Of a stretch of DNA of 64,000 nucleotides, positions 61,634 to 64,000 are shown piece by piece (position 1 is the stretch's first letter; each line of letters starts with the position of its first letter). This DNA is from Desulfobacterium sp. (GTDB lineage Bacteria > Desulfobacterota > Desulfobacteria > Desulfobacterales > Desulfobacteraceae). A program made the position numbers and the translations under genes. The notes below the pieces were generated by a model that did not search any database, was not told where the DNA came from, and saw only the letters and a program-made list of their open reading frames with translations. The stretch covers positions 1-64,000 of the forward strand of contig JAQYWC010000082.1 in the NCBI GenBank assembly GCA_030145245.1, read 5' to 3'.

Positions 61634-63049
61634 TTGGCAAATTTCCCGTCAAGCCCCGTTCTCATCGTGGATGATGAAGAGCATATTCTTACAGGCTTTT
61701 CCGCTGAACTGAAGTACAACGGTATCAAGAACATCATCACCTGCAACTCGTCACTTAAGGTCATGGAGATCCTGGAAAATAATCGCGTGAGCATGGTCTT
61801 TCTGGATCTGATGATGCCGGACCTCTCCGGCAGGGAACTCTTGTCTGAAATAACCCAGAGCCATCCCAACGTCCCGGTGGTTGTGGTCACCGCCTCCAAC
61901 GATATCGAAACCGCTGTTGCCTGCATGAAACAAGGTGCCCACGACTTTCTTTCAAAACCCGTTGAACAGGGGCGACTGGCCTCCGTATGCAGGCACACCA
62001 TCGAATACGGTGAGATGAAGCTGGAGATAAACCGCCTCAGCACCACATTGCTTGGCAATGGAAAAGTCATGGCGCCGGCCTTTGACACCATCATCACCCA
62101 AAGCCCTGCCATGGAGGCCATCTTCAGGTATGTCGATTCCGTTGCTTCAACAAGCCAGCCCCTGTTCATCACAGGCGAGACTGGCACGGGCAAGGATCTG
62201 ATCGCCAATGCTGTCCATAAACTCAGCCAACGGGAGGGAAAGCGGGTCAAGGTCAACACGGCAGGGCTCGACGACACCATGTTTTCAGACACCCTGTTCG
62301 GCCATGCAAAGGGGGCATACACCGGGGCCGACACCCCAAGGCCGGGTCTTGTGGAAAAAGCCGCCGGAGGCACCCTCTTCCTGGACGAGATCGGCGACCT
62401 GTCTCCCCTGTCCCAGGTAAAGCTCCTCGGCCTGATCCAGGACCGGGAATACCTCAGAATCGGTGATGACAGAACCCGATACTCGGACGCAAGGATCGTT
62501 GCGGCAACCAACATCGCCTGTTGCGACCTTAACGACAGCAAAAAATTCAGACGGGATCTCTACTTCCGGCTCATGACCCACCACGTCCACCTCCCCCCGT
62601 TGAGGAAGAGACCCGAGGACATCCCCCTTCTCATCGACCATTTTACAGCAAAGGCATCCCAGACGCTTCACAAAGAGCCGCCCGGGGTGGATGGGACAAT
62701 CTACACCCTGCTTTCCAGCTACCATTTTCCGGGAAACGTGAGGGAGCTTGAAGCCATGGTCTTTGATGCCGTCTCAACCTGCACGGCCTCAACCCTTGAT
62801 GCAGGGGTGTTCCGGAAACACATGGAACCGGCGGTGGTCCAACCGGAGCAGGAAGGGACAGGAACACCTTCCGGGGAAAGCCGGAAAAGCGGAACCGAAT
62901 TCTCAACCTTCCCCACCCTGCCTACCCTGAAGGACGCCTGCGAGCTCCTTGTCAAGGAGGCCATGGAACGGTCCCACGGAAACCAGGCCCAGGCCGCCAG
63001 GATGCTCGGCATCTCACGCCAGGCCCTGAACAAGCGCATCAAGGGGTAG
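61634..63049 (+). CDS. Sigma54-dependent NtrC-family response regulator
   Basis: Protein of 471 aa, TTG start with AAGGAG 6 nt upstream. Receiver: VDDEE (12-16), D58 (VFLDLMMPD), K108 (FLSKPV). AAA+ domain: Walker A GETGTGK (181-187), GAYTGA (227-232, a Tyr variant of the GAFTGA loop that contacts sigma54), Walker B TLFLDEIG (247-254), and RELEAMV. The C-terminal helix-turn-helix HGNQAQAARMLGISRQALNK is Fis-like. It should activate sigma54 promoters after phosphorylation by the adjacent kinase. No target is identified; the exopolysaccharide promoter here looks sigma70-like. Converges with the Sat-APS kinase gene (3 bp). Confidence 0.94.
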   Translation: MANFPSSPVLIVDDEEHILTGFSAELKYNGIKNIITCNSSLKVMEILENNRVSMVFLDLMMPDLSGRELLSEITQSHPNVPVVVVTASNDIETAVACMKQGAHDFLSKPVEQGRLASVCRHTIEYGEMKLEINRLSTTLLGNGKVMAPAFDTIITQSPAMEAIFRYVDSVASTSQPLFITGETGTGKDLIANAVHKLSQREGKRVKVNTAGLDDTMFSDTLFGHAKGAYTGADTPRPGLVEKAAGGTLFLDEIGDLSPLSQVKLLGLIQDREYLRIGDDRTRYSDARIVAATNIACCDLNDSKKFRRDLYFRLMTHHVHLPPLRKRPEDIPLLIDHFTAKASQTLHKEPPGVDGTIYTLLSSYHFPGNVRELEAMVFDAVSTCTASTLDAGVFRKHMEPAVVQPEQEGTGTPSGESRKSGTEFSTFPTLPTLKDACELLVKEAMERSHGNQAQAARMLGISRQALNKRIKG

Positions 63050-63052
63050 GCG

Positions 63053-64000
63053 TTAAACAAACCCCTTCTGGCTGATGTAGAGAAGGATCTCCTGGGCGGC
63101 CTCGTCCGGTGAAAGATCGGTGGTATCGATGCAAAGCTCGGGGGAGACGGGCACCTCGTAGGGATCGTCCACCCCTGTAAAGCCTTTTAAAAGCCCTGCC
63201 CTTGCCTTGGCGTACATTCCTTTGCGATCCCGTTTCTCACACTCGGCAATGGGGGTTGACACATGGACCTCAAAAAAGCCGCCATGTTCCTCAATGATAG
63301 CCCGCACCTCGGTCCGTGTCTGTTCATAGGGAGCAATGGGTGCACAGATGGCGACCCCACGGTTCTTTGTGATCTCAGACGCCACAAATCCCATCCGCCG
63401 GACATTGATATCACGGTGTTCCCGGGAAAAGTTCAGTTCGCTGGAGAGGTTTCTTCTAACGATATCACCATCAAGCAGGGTCACGGGCCGGGTTCCCATC
63501 TCCATGATTCTGGAGTAGAGCACCTTTGCGATGGTGGATTTTCCGGCTCCGGAAAGTCCTGTGAGAAACACGGTAAAACCCTGGTGCGAGGGAGGCGGAT
63601 ATGATTTCCTCAGTTCGGCCACCACCTCTGGAAAGGTCGCCCACTCAGGCACTTTTTTCCCCGCTCGAATCCGGTTCCGAATATCTGTTCCGGTCAGGGA
63701 GAGGGTCTCCCTCTCCCTGGGGACTTTGCTTGCGATCCTGTATTCATCCTCAAAGGGGAGATAAACCATCTCCTCAAAGGAGACCACATCGACCCCCACT
63801 TCGGATGCGGCTTCCCTGGTAACCAGGGTCGCGTCGTCATAGTTGTAAAACGGCTCGCCACTGCTGTTTTTCCCGGGACTTGCGTGGTCGTGCCCGATGA
63901 CAAAATGGGTACAGCCGTAATTCTTGCCGATGATCATGTGTAAAAGCGCATCCCTGGGACCGGCCATCCGGGCTGCAAGGGGAAGCAGGTTCAGAACAAA
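63053..64000 (-). CDS. Sulfate adenylyltransferase / adenylylsulfate kinase fusion (5' end outside window)
   Basis: Partial: the C-terminal 315 residues are visible, from FVLNLLPLAARMAGPRDALL at the window edge. The first part is the end of ATP sulfurylase (KNYGCTHFVIGHDHASPG, FYNYDDATLVTREAA, SLTGTDIRNRIRAGKKVPEW). A junction near SYPPPSHQGFTVFLTGLSGA leads to APS kinase: P-loop TGLSGAGKSTIAKVL, LLDGDIVRRNLSSELNFSRE and ICAPIAPYEQTRTEVRAII. Together they make APS then PAPS from sulfate and ATP. A fused PAPS-maker fits sulfate assimilation or sulfated products. Dissimilatory sulfate reduction uses a stand-alone Sat. Ends 3 bp from the regulator gene. Confidence 0.93.
   Translation of the reverse strand, partial: FVLNLLPLAARMAGPRDALLHMIIGKNYGCTHFVIGHDHASPGKNSSGEPFYNYDDATLVTREAASEVGVDVVSFEEMVYLPFEDEYRIASKVPRERETLSLTGTDIRNRIRAGKKVPEWATFPEVVAELRKSYPPPSHQGFTVFLTGLSGAGKSTIAKVLYSRIMEMGTRPVTLLDGDIVRRNLSSELNFSREHRDINVRRMGFVASEITKNRGVAICAPIAPYEQTRTEVRAIIEEHGGFFEVHVSTPIAECEKRDRKGMYAKARAGLLKGFTGVDDPYEVPVSPELCIDTTDLSPDEAAQEILLYISQKGFV

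Noticed and set aside
61513-62541. Long minus-strand open frame (about 340 codons) opposite the histidine kinase and sigma54 regulator
   Set aside because: It is antisense to two genes with intact motifs, its translation is rich in Ser/Arg with no recognisable domain, and GC-rich coding DNA often leaves such mirror frames open.

Overview
The window looks like a chromosome segment of a Gram-negative sulfate-reducing bacterium of the Desulfobacterales type. That placement is an inference. It rests on an exosortase/EpsI exopolysaccharide locus with a Wza-like outer-membrane export protein, a sulfate adenylyltransferase/APS kinase fusion at the right edge, a mix of insertion-sequence families (ISL3, IS4, IS1380, DUF6399-type), and a conserved-looking 51-residue small protein. 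No rRNA, tRNA or CRISPR array was seen.

Right flank, about 55.4-64 kb: GC-richer core genes in both orientations. They are a small secreted protein, a receiver-domain protein that carries a signal peptide, a small membrane protein, CheR, a PpsR-type kinase/phosphorylase, a duplicated-repeat protein, a DUF503 protein, a GGQ release-factor-like protein, a 51-aa protein, a PAS histidine kinase with a sigma54 activator, and the Sat-APS kinase fusion (cut by the window edge).

Central locus, 55.05 down to about 17.6 kb: over thirty genes all on the minus strand, mostly overlapping or a few bases apart. A strong promoter candidate (55108-55136) and a perfect 17-bp inverted repeat (55245-55286) lie upstream of the first gene. 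The promoter-proximal part is the assembly and export module: Wzz-like co-polymerase, tyrosine autokinase, initiating sugar-phosphate transferase, Wza-like export protein, outer-membrane beta-barrel, EpsI, exosortase, deacetylase, FemAB-like protein, a metallohydrolase with an apparent CTG start, GT4 and an AsnB amidotransferase. The middle part holds sugar modification and tailoring: two paralogous SDR epimerases around a GlpD-like oxidoreductase and an acetyltransferase, a methyltransferase, a flippase-like membrane protein, an alpha/beta hydrolase, a DUF457 membrane hydrolase, a beta-propeller protein, a GT-C transferase, two DPM1-like GT2 enzymes and a second AsnB. The distal part is an AT-rich set of GT2/GT4 enzymes, a second deacetylase and a serine acetyltransferase, ending in a secreted protein.

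Left region, about 17.6 kb to 1: an IS-scarred zone. One ISL3 element with good terminal inverted repeats is intact. IS1380, IS4, DUF6399-type and second ISL3-type transposases survive only as remnants. Among them lie a Wzx flippase, a SAM methyltransferase, a GT4, a membrane-anchored transglutaminase-like protein, a Wzy/O-antigen-ligase-like protein, an AsnB homologue without its glutaminase cysteine, a large lyase-like protein and a truncated FN3 protein.

Together the genes fit a Wzx/Wzy-type exopolysaccharide pathway: initiation by the WbaP-like transferase, extension by about ten glycosyltransferases, flipping and polymerisation by the Wzx and Wzy-like proteins, length control and export by Wzz, autokinase, Wza-like protein and beta-barrel, with decoration by deacetylases, acetyltransferases and amidotransferases. 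The exosortase should process a sorted surface protein, but no complete substrate is visible here.
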